NCBI RefSeq assembly: GCF_027943725.1
Contig: NZ_AP025696.1
Coordinates: 597,501-661,500, forward strand
Direction: 5' to 3'
Source: Nitrosophilus kaiyonis
Lineage (GTDB): Bacteria; Campylobacterota; Campylobacteria; Campylobacterales; Nitratiruptoraceae
DNA length: 64,000 nt
Shown here: piece by piece, positions 16,682 to 24,893 of the stretch
Position numbering within the stretch: the stretch's first letter is position 1
Layout: every line of letters begins with the position of its first letter
Program-made: the position numbers and the translations under genes
Notes under the pieces: generated by a model
Database searches by the model: none
What the model saw: only the letters and a program-made list of their open reading frames with translations
What the model was told of the DNA's origin: nothing

Positions 16682-17881
16682 CTAATGTGTAGTGCATACA
16701 GAGCAGATATCAAAACTTCTAAAAATGAGTTCTGCCAATTGTTTATCTCTAAGCCCTCTAATTGCTTTTCTTGCAACACCTGGCTCTTTTTTTGTACCTT
16801 GTAAAAGATTCCATTGTGTTGGGGTAATAATTTGATATTTATCAATTTTTCTATCTTTAATCCAAATACGATGCAGTAATGAACCTCTTGCAGCTTCTAC
16901 AATACCTTCCCCATAGCCATCATTTATTTGTGATGATATATATGAGGGTTCTTCTAAACTGATAGTATCTAATAAATATTCAATTTTTTTCAAAATTATA
17001 TCTATCTCAACTATACGTGCTGAAACTCTTGTAATCAATGCATCTTTATATCGTCTATGCAGTTGCATTACTAAAGGGTGGCGAATTACTATCATCCTTG
17101 CTAATGGCCCAGTTTCATACATTTTTCCACGATACTTTATTGCATTATTGTTCTCTTCAATATATTTTGTAGAAATACTTTTTTTCACAGTTTTTAAAAT
17201 TTTTACAGAATCTACATAGGCACTCTTTCCAAAAACCACATACCTATCATAACTTTGTCCTACTTTACCAAATTTTAATAAGTAGCGAAAAACATCTCCA
17301 AAATCACTCTGTTCATTTTTCATATTATTTATATCAAAAGGCTCACATAAAAGATTTGATCTAATAATATCTTTTACATACTCAAGATAATTTTTTGCTT
17401 TATATATCTCTATATAAGACGGATCACATGTTACTCCACCTGGAAGCATATAGGAACTGTGTGGATATTGTCCACCAAAAAGAGCAATAATTTTGTTTAC
17501 TGCCACAATTGCAGGTTGTATTGTTAAAAATTTTGTATCTAAACCTACAAAAGGAACGATTACTAAATAAAACCATTTAAGATGATTTTGCACAACCTCA
17601 CAAAGGGTTGTAATCTCTCGAATAATTTTTGCTTTTTTGGGAGGAACTATTTTAAATGCATCCTCTAAAGCTTCTGCAGTGGCTCGCAAGTGTGCATGAC
17701 CACAAATTCCACAAATTCTTGGATTAATCACAAGTGCATCAAGGGGATCTTTCCCAACAAGAAGTTTTTCAAATCCACGGTAATGTTCAAATTTAATCTC
17801 TACATCTTCTATAATATCTTTATCCCAGAAATAGTGTAGATATACTTCTCCTTCTACTTTTTGTAAAATATCAATCTTCAT
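16682..17881 (-). CDS. hupL: Group 2-like [NiFe]-hydrogenase large subunit without C-terminal tail
   Basis: This 399-residue large subunit has RICGICGHAHLRATAEALE near residue 56 and PGGVTCDP near residue 151. It ends exactly at FDICSVCTTH, so there is no cleavable C-terminal extension. The absence of the tail is typical of H2-sensing HupV/HoxC proteins, which mature without a protease. The usual DPC is DIC here. It is shorter than HydB. It is encoded after hupS (11-base overlap) and a TetR gene in one operon. The product is probably cytoplasmic. Sensing or cytoplasmic H2 oxidation are the two likely roles, and sequence alone does not decide between them. Confidence 0.85.
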   Translation of the reverse strand: MKIDILQKVEGEVYLHYFWDKDIIEDVEIKFEHYRGFEKLLVGKDPLDALVINPRICGICGHAHLRATAEALEDAFKIVPPKKAKIIREITTLCEVVQNHLKWFYLVIVPFVGLDTKFLTIQPAIVAVNKIIALFGGQYPHSSYMLPGGVTCDPSYIEIYKAKNYLEYVKDIIRSNLLCEPFDINNMKNEQSDFGDVFRYLLKFGKVGQSYDRYVVFGKSAYVDSVKILKTVKKSISTKYIEENNNAIKYRGKMYETGPLARMIVIRHPLVMQLHRRYKDALITRVSARIVEIDIILKKIEYLLDTISLEEPSYISSQINDGYGEGIVEAARGSLLHRIWIKDRKIDKYQIITPTQWNLLQGTKKEPGVARKAIRGLRDKQLAELIFRSFDICSVCTTH

Positions 17882-18710
17882 TAAAAATTCTCTTATTAAG
17901 TCTTGGAATATAAAAACTCTTTGCTATTCCAGTAAGAGTTAGATATGCTCTTTTTGGTACTCCTAATGGCATCTTTGCAGGTATACCCATATGTGTTTTT
18001 GTTTTAAATAGATTATTAGTAGGAAAAGAAGGCTCAGTACATCCAAAACATGGAGTTCCAATACGTGTTTTTGAGCTTACTCCATTCCACAAAATCTTAT
18101 TACAGCTTCCATGTGTAAATGGTGCTTGGCATCCTTGTTCATAAAAAAGGCACCCCTCTTTAGTTCCAAAACTCTTGGCATCTATTTTCCATTCAAAATA
18201 TTCATTACGTATGCACCCACTATGTACTGTATATGCATAAATCTCTTTTGGTCTTTGGAAATTATCAATACGAATAGATTCACCCTTTTGTATAATATTT
18301 ATTGCAAAAGATATCCATTCTGGATGAGCAGGACAACCTGGAATATTGATAATATTTAGTGAATCTATTTGACGATCTTTGGCAAAATTAATTCCTCTTT
18401 CTCCCAAAATTCCACCATACACTGCACAACTTCCAACAGCTATAATATGTTTTGCTCTATTTTTTAATCTATTAAAAATCTCAATAAAGGAGCATCTTCC
18501 TCTATTAATATTGCCATAGGCTCCTTCTACTATCAATAGATCAAAATTATCCTCAAAATAACAGAGATCTTCTATTGATAGTTTAGAAGGTAAAAGAGGA
18601 TGATATAGAAACTCTATCTGCTTAATAAATGATGAAAGCTGTTCATAATGTAAAAAAGAGTGTGTGTTTCCATTACAAGTAATACCTTGTAACCAGATAG
18701 TTTTAACCAT
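17871..18710 (-). CDS. hupS: Group 2-like [NiFe]-hydrogenase small subunit, no signal peptide
   Basis: This 279-residue Fe-S subunit has no Tat signal, so the dimer with HupL stays in the cytoplasm. The proximal motif is WLQGITCNGNTHSFLH (CxxN), as in cyanobacterial HupS. The other ligand segments are AVGSCAVYGG, NIPGCPAHPEW, HSGCIRNEYF, EQGCQAP, SCNKILW and GTPCFGCTEPSFP. It overlaps tetR by 8 bases and hupL by 11, so the three genes are one transcript. No histidine kinase like HupT/HoxJ is seen beside it. The assignment to group 2 rests on size, lack of export signal and the CxGN motif. Confidence 0.85.
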   Translation of the reverse strand: MVKTIWLQGITCNGNTHSFLHYEQLSSFIKQIEFLYHPLLPSKLSIEDLCYFEDNFDLLIVEGAYGNINRGRCSFIEIFNRLKNRAKHIIAVGSCAVYGGILGERGINFAKDRQIDSLNIINIPGCPAHPEWISFAINIIQKGESIRIDNFQRPKEIYAYTVHSGCIRNEYFEWKIDAKSFGTKEGCLFYEQGCQAPFTHGSCNKILWNGVSSKTRIGTPCFGCTEPSFPTNNLFKTKTHMGIPAKMPLGVPKRAYLTLTGIAKSFYIPRLNKRIFNED

Positions 18711-19299
18711 TCTTTAAAGCTCTATAGATGTTATTGGCAATATCTTGTTGATAGTATGAAAGTTCATTAGGAAGCATTCCCTCTTCTTTCAAAAAAGCCA
18801 TACCACCTAAATATCCCATAAAAAGACCAAAAGCACAAAAAAAATCCTGATTTTTAAGCTCACCTTTGCTTACTCCCTCCTCAAAAAGTACCATTATCTC
18901 AGTCACAAATGGGCTTACACATATCATTCCTTCACAACCATTTTTAAATATTTCCTTATGTGATAGGTAAATGCGCAAAAAATATTGAATCAATTCAGAA
19001 CGTTTCTGTGCTATTTCAAAATAAAAAGCAACAATCTGCTCTATTTTCTCTTTTGTACTGATAGGCTTAAGATTTATCTGACGTATTTGATTTCCCAAAA
19101 TTTTAGAGATATAGAGCATAAGTTCTTTAGCAAGCGCATCTTTGGATGAAAAGTAGTTATATAAATTTCCAACACTCATACCTATCTCTTTGGCAATATC
19201 AGATATAGTAATTTCATAATAACCCTTCTTTGCAAAAAGCTGCAGGGCTGTATCCATGATTTCTATCTTTCTTTGCTCCTTTTTAATCTCTTTTTTCAT
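18703..19299 (-). CDS. TetR/AcrR-family regulator leading the hupSL operon
   Basis: This 198-residue protein has an N-terminal HTH (KIEIMDTALQLFAKKGYYE, then ISDIAKEIGMSVGNLYNYF, residues about 12-55) followed by a helical ligand-binding domain with no recognised specificity. AAGGAG precedes its ATG. Upstream, GGAGTATAAA occurs twice and may be promoter and leader sequence. It overlaps hupS by 8 bases, so regulator and cytoplasmic hydrogenase are made together. Candidate targets are the palindromes at 16591-16608 (hydA) and 5922-5938 (nickel/hyp). An H2-linked signal is inference. Confidence 0.9.
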   Translation of the reverse strand: MKKEIKKEQRKIEIMDTALQLFAKKGYYEITISDIAKEIGMSVGNLYNYFSSKDALAKELMLYISKILGNQIRQINLKPISTKEKIEQIVAFYFEIAQKRSELIQYFLRIYLSHKEIFKNGCEGMICVSPFVTEIMVLFEEGVSKGELKNQDFFCAFGLFMGYLGGMAFLKEEGMLPNELSYYQQDIANNIYRALKNG

Positions 19300-19353
19300 A
19301 TATTTATACTCCTTTATACTCCCTCGATTCTAAACTTTGAAATAATCTATTCA

Positions 19354-19698
19354 CTACTCCTCAAAAAACTCTTCATTCTCACTATTAACAATAAAACTTG
19401 TTTCAGCACTTTCATTAGTATCTAAATCTTTTACCTCAACAATCCATTTTCCATTTTCTCTACCAGGAAGGTATCTATAATCATAAACTGAACCATAATA
19501 TGGGGGAATTTCAAAAACTCTTTTTCTATCATCTTTACCAGATGGAGAGTGCCAATGAAAAAGCACTCTTTTACCATTTTCATTATCAGATCTATCAATA
19601 AAATATTTACAATATATTCTCTCATACTCTATGGTACATTTTACTTCTTGAGAATAAACAACTGTAAATATTAAAAATATAAAAATAAAAATTTTCAT
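19354..19698 (-). CDS. Small secreted protein of unknown function
   Basis: This 114-residue protein begins with a signal peptide (MKIFIFIFLIFTVVYSQ). The mature part is short, charged and contains two Cys (CTIEYERIYC), so a disulfide is possible. It also contains aromatic residues such as FHWHSPSG and PPYYGSVYDYRYLPG. The fold may be a small beta-rich domain. Its start overlaps the end of the methyltransferase gene by 4 bases. I do not recognise the family. Periplasmic or cell-surface location is inferred from the signal peptide. Confidence 0.7.
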   Translation of the reverse strand: MKIFIFIFLIFTVVYSQEVKCTIEYERIYCKYFIDRSDNENGKRVLFHWHSPSGKDDRKRVFEIPPYYGSVYDYRYLPGRENGKWIVEVKDLDTNESAETSFIVNSENEEFFEE

Positions 19699-20381
19699 TT
19701 TTTATTCCATAAAAAAACTACTTCAAATTCCAAGTATTTATAGGGATAATTATCTATAAGAAATTTCATCTCTTTATAAGAGAGTCTTTTTCTTCCAGAA
19801 CTTACTCCACTTTTTTTAATATATCGAAACATTTCTAAACTATTTTTAAAAAAAAGTCTATACCTTTTTATCTCATAGTTTATCAAAAAATATTTTTGAG
19901 ACAAAGAAAGAATCTCTTCTAAACTATAAATAGGAGATTTTATATTTACTATTTTATGAATTGTTTCAAATGTTTTATCTGTAAAAATAGCAAAAATAAA
20001 ATCTTTATTTAATTTTGAAATCTCTTTAAATGTAAAATCAAGATCTTGACTCCATTGCAGTGAAGAAGAAGCAATAATTAAATCAAATCTCTCTTTTTTC
20101 AAGATATCAAAACAGCTATTTGTGGAAAAATCGCATAATAATTTTTTTACTTTAAAATCTGGATGCAGATTTAGCATCTCTTTTGAAGAATCAACTGCAA
20201 TAAAATTATCAAAATCCCAGTTTATATTTTTATATACCTCTCCACTGCCAGCACCTAAATCAAGAATTTTTTTTGGCTTTGAATCTATTTTTGATATAAG
20301 ATGTTTTGCTACTTTTGTTTGAATTATTTTATATTTTTGATACGTTTTTGCAAAGCGGGAAAACTCTTTTGATGGATTCAT
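19695..20381 (-). CDS. BioC-like SAM-dependent methyltransferase
   Basis: This 228-residue class I methyltransferase has the SAM-binding motif ILDLGAGSGEVY near residue 39, an acidic residue in FIAVDSSKEML, and LIIASSSLQW near residue 102. The last two match BioC (malonyl-ACP O-methyltransferase), which begins biotin synthesis. The opening SREFxxxAxxYxxxxxxQ pattern (KEFSRFAKTYQKYKIIQ) and the late SGVSSGRKRLSYKEM also fit BioC. No other bio genes are nearby, so I keep the name tentative. Its ATG is close to the divergent secG promoter. Confidence 0.7.
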   Translation of the reverse strand: MNPSKEFSRFAKTYQKYKIIQTKVAKHLISKIDSKPKKILDLGAGSGEVYKNINWDFDNFIAVDSSKEMLNLHPDFKVKKLLCDFSTNSCFDILKKERFDLIIASSSLQWSQDLDFTFKEISKLNKDFIFAIFTDKTFETIHKIVNIKSPIYSLEEILSLSQKYFLINYEIKRYRLFFKNSLEMFRYIKKSGVSSGRKRLSYKEMKFLIDNYPYKYLEFEVVFLWNKK

Positions 20382-20439
20382 ATTAAGGGCACCTTATAAA
20401 ATTACCTCTATTTTTAACCAAATTATAAAATAATTTAGG

Positions 20440-20445
20440 TATAAT
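20440..20445 (+). promoter_or_regulatory. Likely sigma-70 -10 box of secG
   Basis: TATAAT preceded by GG lies 34 bases before the secG ATG, in the 97-base gap between divergent genes, with T/A-rich sequence upstream as is usual for Campylobacterota promoters. No clear -35 box is visible. Confidence 0.4.
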
Positions 20446-20478
20446 TGGCTTAAATTTTTCAGATTAGAGGATTTATTA

Positions 20479-20817
20479 ATGTTACAGGTATTGTTTATAT
20501 TACAAATAATTTTAGCAATAGTTTTAACTATTATAATTTTATTACAAAAAAGCTCTTCTATTGGACTTGGAGCATATAGCGGAAGTAATGAATCTCTTTT
20601 TGGAGCAAAAGGCCCTCAAGGATTTTTGGCAAAACTTACATTTATATTAGGTACTCTATTTATTATAAATACTATAGCTTTAGGATATATGTACAATAAA
20701 GAGCATAACAAATCTTTAATTGACGAAGTAAAAGTTAAAGAAGAAAAAAAGATTATTCCTGAAGTTCCAATCAAAAAAGAGACAAACGAAGTGCCTGCAG
20801 CCCCAAAAAACAAATAG
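20479..20817 (+). CDS. secG: Preprotein translocase subunit SecG
   Basis: SecG is the small accessory subunit of the SecYEG channel. The 112-residue protein has two transmembrane helices (residues about 3-22 and 52-72). Between them lie LLQKSSSIGLGAYSGSNESLFG and GPQGFLAKLT, both conserved in SecG. The C-terminal tail is charged and ends in a Pro-rich stretch, as in other Campylobacterota. SecG is often next to frr in this phylum. Here they are separated only by the polysaccharide deacetylase gene. Confidence 0.93.
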   Translation: MLQVLFILQIILAIVLTIIILLQKSSSIGLGAYSGSNESLFGAKGPQGFLAKLTFILGTLFIINTIALGYMYNKEHNKSLIDEVKVKEEKKIIPEVPIKKETNEVPAAPKNK

Positions 20818-20826
20818 GAAAATGTT

Positions 20827-21816
20827 TTGGAATGTCATAGGAGGAAAAAACTTTTTTATATAATTTTCCTCTATCTCTTTTTTTCATTCATAAACTTATC
20901 CCCTTTCATTTTAAAAGCTGATGCCCATATTTTCGTATATCATAGATTTGGAGATGAAAGATATCCTTCAACAAATACTTCAATAGAAGAACTAAAAAGA
21001 GAGTTTGAATATTTTAAAAAAAATAATTACAAAATAGTTTCATTAAAAAAACTTGTAAAATCAATAAAAAATAAAAAAGAGATACCAGATAATTGGATTG
21101 TTTTAACAATTGATGATGGATATAAAAGTTTTTATAAAAATGCTCTTTGGCTATTTAAAAAATATAACTATCCTTTTACTCTTTTTGTCTCTACAAAACC
21201 CACTGAAGAAAAATGGAAAGATTTTATGAGTTGGGATGAGATTAAAGAGTGTGAAAAATATGGTGAAATTGCCCTTCATTCGCATTCTCATCCGCATCTT
21301 ACACATTTAAGTGATAGTAAGATTAAAAAAGATACAAAAACTTCTATAACTATTTTTGAAAAAAATTTGGGTTATATGCCAAAATATTACGCTTATCCTT
21401 ATGGGGAGTATGATGATAGAGTGAAAAAGATTATAAAAAGTTTTGGATTTGAAGCTATATGTAATCAAAATATCGGTGCAATAAATAAAGATAGTGATAT
21501 TTATGATTTAGATAGAATAGCTTTGGTTGGAGAGATTAAAAATTTAAACTTTTTTCTAAAACTAAAACATTTAAATGCATTATGGATTGAGCCAAAAAAT
21601 TATCCAAAAAATGGTGTTTTAAATAAAATAAAAGTAAGAATTTTTGAAAACGTTAAAAAAGCACAAATTTATGTGACAGATTATGGCTGGAAATGGGTTA
21701 AAGTAAATAATGGATTAATAGAAGAAAATCTAAACTATAAACTAAAAAAGAGTAGAGTTAGAGTTATTATAAAGGTAAAAAATAGTAAAATTAATACGAA
21801 GATTTTGGTTAAATAG
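20827..21816 (+). CDS. Polysaccharide deacetylase (NodB domain) family protein
   Basis: This protein of about 329 residues has an N-terminal hydrophobic signal or anchor (LFYIIFLYLFFSFINLS). NodB motifs are VLTIDDGYKSF near residue 96 (Asp-Asp), ALHSHSHPHLTHLS near residue 147 (metal-binding His) and YAYPYGEYDDRV near residue 190. It probably removes acetyl groups from a cell-envelope glycan. The C-terminal 70 residues form a separate basic beta-rich region. The start is uncertain: the TTG at 20827 keeps the whole signal peptide. AGGAGG at about 20839 has no normal start codon after it. Confidence 0.8.
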   Translation: MECHRRKKLFYIIFLYLFFSFINLSPFILKADAHIFVYHRFGDERYPSTNTSIEELKREFEYFKKNNYKIVSLKKLVKSIKNKKEIPDNWIVLTIDDGYKSFYKNALWLFKKYNYPFTLFVSTKPTEEKWKDFMSWDEIKECEKYGEIALHSHSHPHLTHLSDSKIKKDTKTSITIFEKNLGYMPKYYAYPYGEYDDRVKKIIKSFGFEAICNQNIGAINKDSDIYDLDRIALVGEIKNLNFFLKLKHLNALWIEPKNYPKNGVLNKIKVRIFENVKKAQIYVTDYGWKWVKVNNGLIEENLNYKLKKSRVRVIIKVKNSKINTKILVK

Positions 21817-21961
21817 TTAGTAGTTGAGTGGTTAAGAGATTGAGTTGTTTAGTGGTTTTATGGCTAAGTTGTTGAATTGGCTAAAAACTACTCAACTATT
21901 TTAACTTTTTAACAACTCAACAAAAAAATCCACTTAACCATTTTAACCATTTTAACTAATT
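21817..21961. repeat. Heptad-periodic inverted-repeat element before frr
   Basis: The left arm (about 21817-21882) is built of degenerate TTAGTTG/GTTGAGT-like units 7-8 bases apart. The right arm (about 21886-21961) has units such as ACTCAAC and TTTTAAC, which are their complements. Folding gives one long imperfect stem-loop, with TTAG near the start of the left arm facing CTAA at 21955-21958. It ends about 10 bases before the AAGGAG of frr. It belongs with the similar elements near 22541, 29933, 40097 and 48260. Confidence 0.6.
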
Positions 21962-21979
21962 TACAAATAAGGAGTAAAG

Positions 21980-22540
21980 ATGGAGTTACAAGAAATTTAT
22001 GATTATGCAAGAGACCATATGCAAAAATCTCTTGAAGTATTAAAAAAAGATTTTAATACCTTAAGAACTGGTCGTGTCACTACAGCAGTAGTAGAAAATA
22101 TTAAAGTTGATTATTATGGAACACCAACACCTTTAAATCAAGCTGCAAGTGTTGTTGCTACTGATGCTACAACTATTGTAATCTCTCCATGGGACAAATC
22201 TTTACTTGGAGAAATAGAAAGAGCTATTCAAGAAGCAAATATAGGGGTAAATCCAAATAATGATGGAGAGCAGATAAAACTCTTTTTTCCACCAATGACA
22301 GTGGAGCAAAGAGAAGCTGAAGCAAAAAAGGCTAAACAGTTTGGTGAAAAAGCAAAAATTGCAATTAGAAATGTAAGACGCGATGCAAATGATAAAATCA
22401 AAAAGCTATTTAAAGAGAAATTAATAACTGAAGATGAAGAGAAAAAAGCGCTTGAAGAGATACAAAAAATAACTGATGAATTTGTTAAAAAAGTTGATGA
22501 TTTAGTCAAGGCAAAAGAACAAGAGATTATGAAAGTTTAG
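21980..22540 (+). CDS. frr: Ribosome recycling factor
   Basis: Frr splits the post-termination ribosome together with EF-G. The 186-residue length is typical. Motifs include [36 protein letters not shown] near residue 18 and the C-terminal coiled-coil region [25 protein letters not shown] precedes the ATG. It lies between two heptad-repeat elements and upstream of pyrE, an order seen in other Campylobacterota. Confidence 0.98.
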   Translation: MELQEIYDYARDHMQKSLEVLKKDFNTLRTGRVTTAVVENIKVDYYGTPTPLNQAASVVATDATTIVISPWDKSLLGEIERAIQEANIGVNPNNDGEQIKLFFPPMTVEQREAEAKKAKQFGEKAKIAIRNVRRDANDKIKKLFKEKLITEDEEKKALEEIQKITDEFVKKVDDLVKAKEQEIMKV

Positions 22541-22672
22541 TCATTAGTCATTGGACATTAGTAATTAGTAACTGGTTTATTGGTTAATAGAGTTAAGAAT
22601 TTAGCTATAGTTTAAGAATTTAATACTTAATACATAGCATTTAATACCAATCCCAATGTCCAATGTCAAAAT
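22541..22672. repeat. Heptad-periodic inverted-repeat element before pyrE
   Basis: The left arm starts directly after the frr stop with TCATTAG and TCATTGG units every 7 bases. The right arm has TAATACC, CCCAATG and TCCAATG units. ATTGGACATT (22550-22559) pairs perfectly with AATGTCCAAT (22655-22664). The 14-mer TCCCAATGTCCAAT (22651-22664) recurs exactly at 30021-30034. The element stops a few bases before the AAAAGGAATATAAATG start region of pyrE. Confidence 0.65.
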
Positions 22673-22688
22673 TGTAAAAGGAATATAA

Positions 22689-23300
22689 ATGGTTGATATT
22701 GAAAAAATCTATAAAGATAGTGGTGCTTTATTAGAGGGGCATTTTCTACTTTCAAGCGGAAAGCATAGCCCAAACTATCTTCAAAGTGCAAAAGTATTGG
22801 AAGATCCAAAAAGAGCAGAAATTTTGGCAAAAGAGCTTGCAAAACAGATAATGGATTATGGTTTAAAAATAGACAGTGTATGCTCTCCTGCAATTGGAGG
22901 ATTAATTGCTGGATATGAACTAGCTAGGGCTTTAGGAGTAAGATTTATATTTACAGAAAGAAAAGATGGAAAAATGACCCTAAGAAGAGGATTTGAGGTA
23001 AAAAAGGGTGAGAAAATATTAATATGTGAAGATATTATTACTACCGGTGGTTCCGCAATGGAAGCTGCACAAGAGATTGAAAAAAGAGGCGGAGTTGTTG
23101 TTGGATTTGCAGCATTAGCAAATCGTGGAGTATGTAATAGAGTGGGGTCACACATTAAAAGAAAAAAAGAGTGTAAACTTCCAGAAGATAAACCATTTTT
23201 TGCATTGGCTGATTTTGATTTTCCTATATATGAGCCAGATGAGTGTCCTATGTGCAAAGAGGGAAGTAAACCTATTAAGCCAGGAAGCAGAGGAAACTGA
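22689..23300 (+). CDS. pyrE: Orotate phosphoribosyltransferase
   Basis: PyrE joins orotate and PRPP to give OMP in pyrimidine synthesis. The 203-residue protein has the PRPP-binding motif [18 protein letters not shown] near residue 115. It also has [18 protein letters not shown] near residue 24 and [17 protein letters not shown] near residue 65. The C-terminus has an extra Cys-containing tail ([10 protein letters not shown]), a feature of the longer PyrE type. AAAAGGA precedes the ATG. The stop overlaps the next ATG by one base. Confidence 0.96.
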   Translation: MVDIEKIYKDSGALLEGHFLLSSGKHSPNYLQSAKVLEDPKRAEILAKELAKQIMDYGLKIDSVCSPAIGGLIAGYELARALGVRFIFTERKDGKMTLRRGFEVKKGEKILICEDIITTGGSAMEAAQEIEKRGGVVVGFAALANRGVCNRVGSHIKRKKECKLPEDKPFFALADFDFPIYEPDECPMCKEGSKPIKPGSRGN

Positions 23301-23782
23301 TGCCAAGATGGCGTGATGTAAAACATAAAAAAATTAAAAAAAATATCGAAAAAAAAGAAGAAATTAGTTTCATTCCTGCTTCTATACCAGATAGATTAAA
23401 AGCTTTTTTAACAGATACATTTATGATAACTATGCCAATTCTCTATATAGTAATATATCTTGTTATGGGAAGCAGAGAAGAGTTTAAATCTCATATGGGA
23501 GAAGGCTGGCTATATATATTGATACCTCATTTACTAATTGTTACATCTTTTTGGAGTTTTAAAGGTCAAACTCCTGGTATGAAAGCATATGATATAAAAA
23601 TTGTAAACAAAGCAATGAAAAATCCAAATATATTTCAATCAATAATAAGATATTTTTTAATGCAAATATCGATATTTTCTATTATAGGTATATTATTGGC
23701 ACTTTTTAGAAAAGATAAGCAGACTCTACATGATATTTTATCTTTTACTTATATGATTAAATCTGAAGATGAAATTGACTAA
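23300..23782 (+). CDS. RDD-family membrane protein
   Basis: This 160-residue protein has a basic N-terminus (KHKKIKKNIEKKEE) and then the RDD signature region (IPDRLKAFLTDTFMI). Two or three membrane helices follow, and a TPGMKAYDIKIV segment near residue 94. RDD proteins have been linked to ion transport in some bacteria, but the role here is unknown. It is co-transcribed with pyrE (1-base overlap) and the MFS gene (14-base overlap). Confidence 0.75.
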   Translation: MPRWRDVKHKKIKKNIEKKEEISFIPASIPDRLKAFLTDTFMITMPILYIVIYLVMGSREEFKSHMGEGWLYILIPHLLIVTSFWSFKGQTPGMKAYDIKIVNKAMKNPNIFQSIIRYFLMQISIFSIIGILLALFRKDKQTLHDILSFTYMIKSEDEID

Positions 23783-24893
23783 AAATAGTTTTTCACTTTT
23801 TTTCAATATATCCGCATTTTATTTTTTCTTTTTTTCTATAATTGGAGTTTATATAATATATCTTCCAAAAGTTCTTGAACTAAAAGGATATAGTAGCTTA
23901 GAAATTGGCGTTGTATTTGCAATGAGTCCTTTAATGAGATTTATTACTCCGTTTTTTTTTCTAAAACATTTTTCTTTAACAAAAAAAGTATATATTTTTT
24001 CACTTTTTCTTTCAATAATTTCAGCAATACTCTTTTTTATAACTATAGAAAATTTTTATCTATTTTTAATACCAAATATTTTGCTTGGAATTAGTTTTGC
24101 TCTTATTTTGCCATTTGCTGAAACTATTGCATTAGAAAAAATTGGAAAAGAAAATTATGGCAAAAGCAGATTGTGGGGCTCAATTGGATTTATAATTATT
24201 GCTCTTGTTTTAGCAAAATATATGAACAATCCCAAAAATGCTTTAATTTTTCTATTTTTCACGATTTTTTTTACTTCAATTTTTGGATATTTAATAGCTG
24301 ATTATGAAAAAAAAGAGAGTGTTAAAAGTTCTCAAAACTCCTTTTCTTTACTTAAATATTGGCAATTTTGGGTTAGTCTATTTTTAATGCAGGTTAGTTT
24401 TGGTCCATTTTATAACTTTTTTACAATATATGAAACTTCTCATGGCTTAGATTATGATACTGTTAGCTATTTATGGACATTTGGAGTTATATGTGAAATT
24501 GTTATGCTATATATGCAAACTCCTTTGATGAAAAAAAATCTTCTTTTATTGATAAAAATATCTATATTTAGTGCAGTAATTAGATGGTTTTTATTATATC
24601 TATATCCAGAATCTATATTTATTGCATATTTTACTCAATCACTTCATGCATTTAGCTTTGCTCTTTACTATTCAGCTGCTATAGCTTATCTATTTTCTAT
24701 TTATGAAAATAAAAAATTGGCTCAGCAGTTTTTTGGAGGGATATCTTTTGGTTTAGGAGGATTTGTAGGAAGTATATTTGCTGGAATTTTTTATGGTAAA
24801 TATCTTTTTTTATATGCTTCTATTGTTGCTTTATTTAGTCTTTTAATATTAGTTGATATAAAATCAATAAAAATATTATGGCAAAAGCCCTAA
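23769..24893 (+). CDS. MFS transporter (MFS_1-like)
   Basis: This 374-residue, very hydrophobic protein has about 11-12 membrane helices. FFFSIIGVYIIYLPKVLELKGYSSLEIGVVFAMSPLMRF at the N-terminus matches the MFS_1-like group related to phenylpropionate and nucleoside permeases. GKSRLWGSIGF near residue 135 is another typical motif. Substrate cannot be read from the sequence. It overlaps the RDD gene and ends one base before the convergent small HTH gene. Confidence 0.78.
   Translation: MKLTKNSFSLFFNISAFYFFFFSIIGVYIIYLPKVLELKGYSSLEIGVVFAMSPLMRFITPFFFLKHFSLTKKVYIFSLFLSIISAILFFITIENFYLFLIPNILLGISFALILPFAETIALEKIGKENYGKSRLWGSIGFIIIALVLAKYMNNPKNALIFLFFTIFFTSIFGYLIADYEKKESVKSSQNSFSLLKYWQFWVSLFLMQVSFGPFYNFFTIYETSHGLDYDTVSYLWTFGVICEIVMLYMQTPLMKKNLLLLIKISIFSAVIRWFLLYLYPESIFIAYFTQSLHAFSFALYYSAAIAYLFSIYENKKLAQQFFGGISFGLGGFVGSIFAGIFYGKYLFLYASIVALFSLLILVDIKSIKILWQKP

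Noticed and set aside
17871-18710. HupS as an exported subunit
   Set aside because: It begins directly with the Fe-S domain (MVKTIWLQGITC) and has no twin-arginine or hydrophobic signal.
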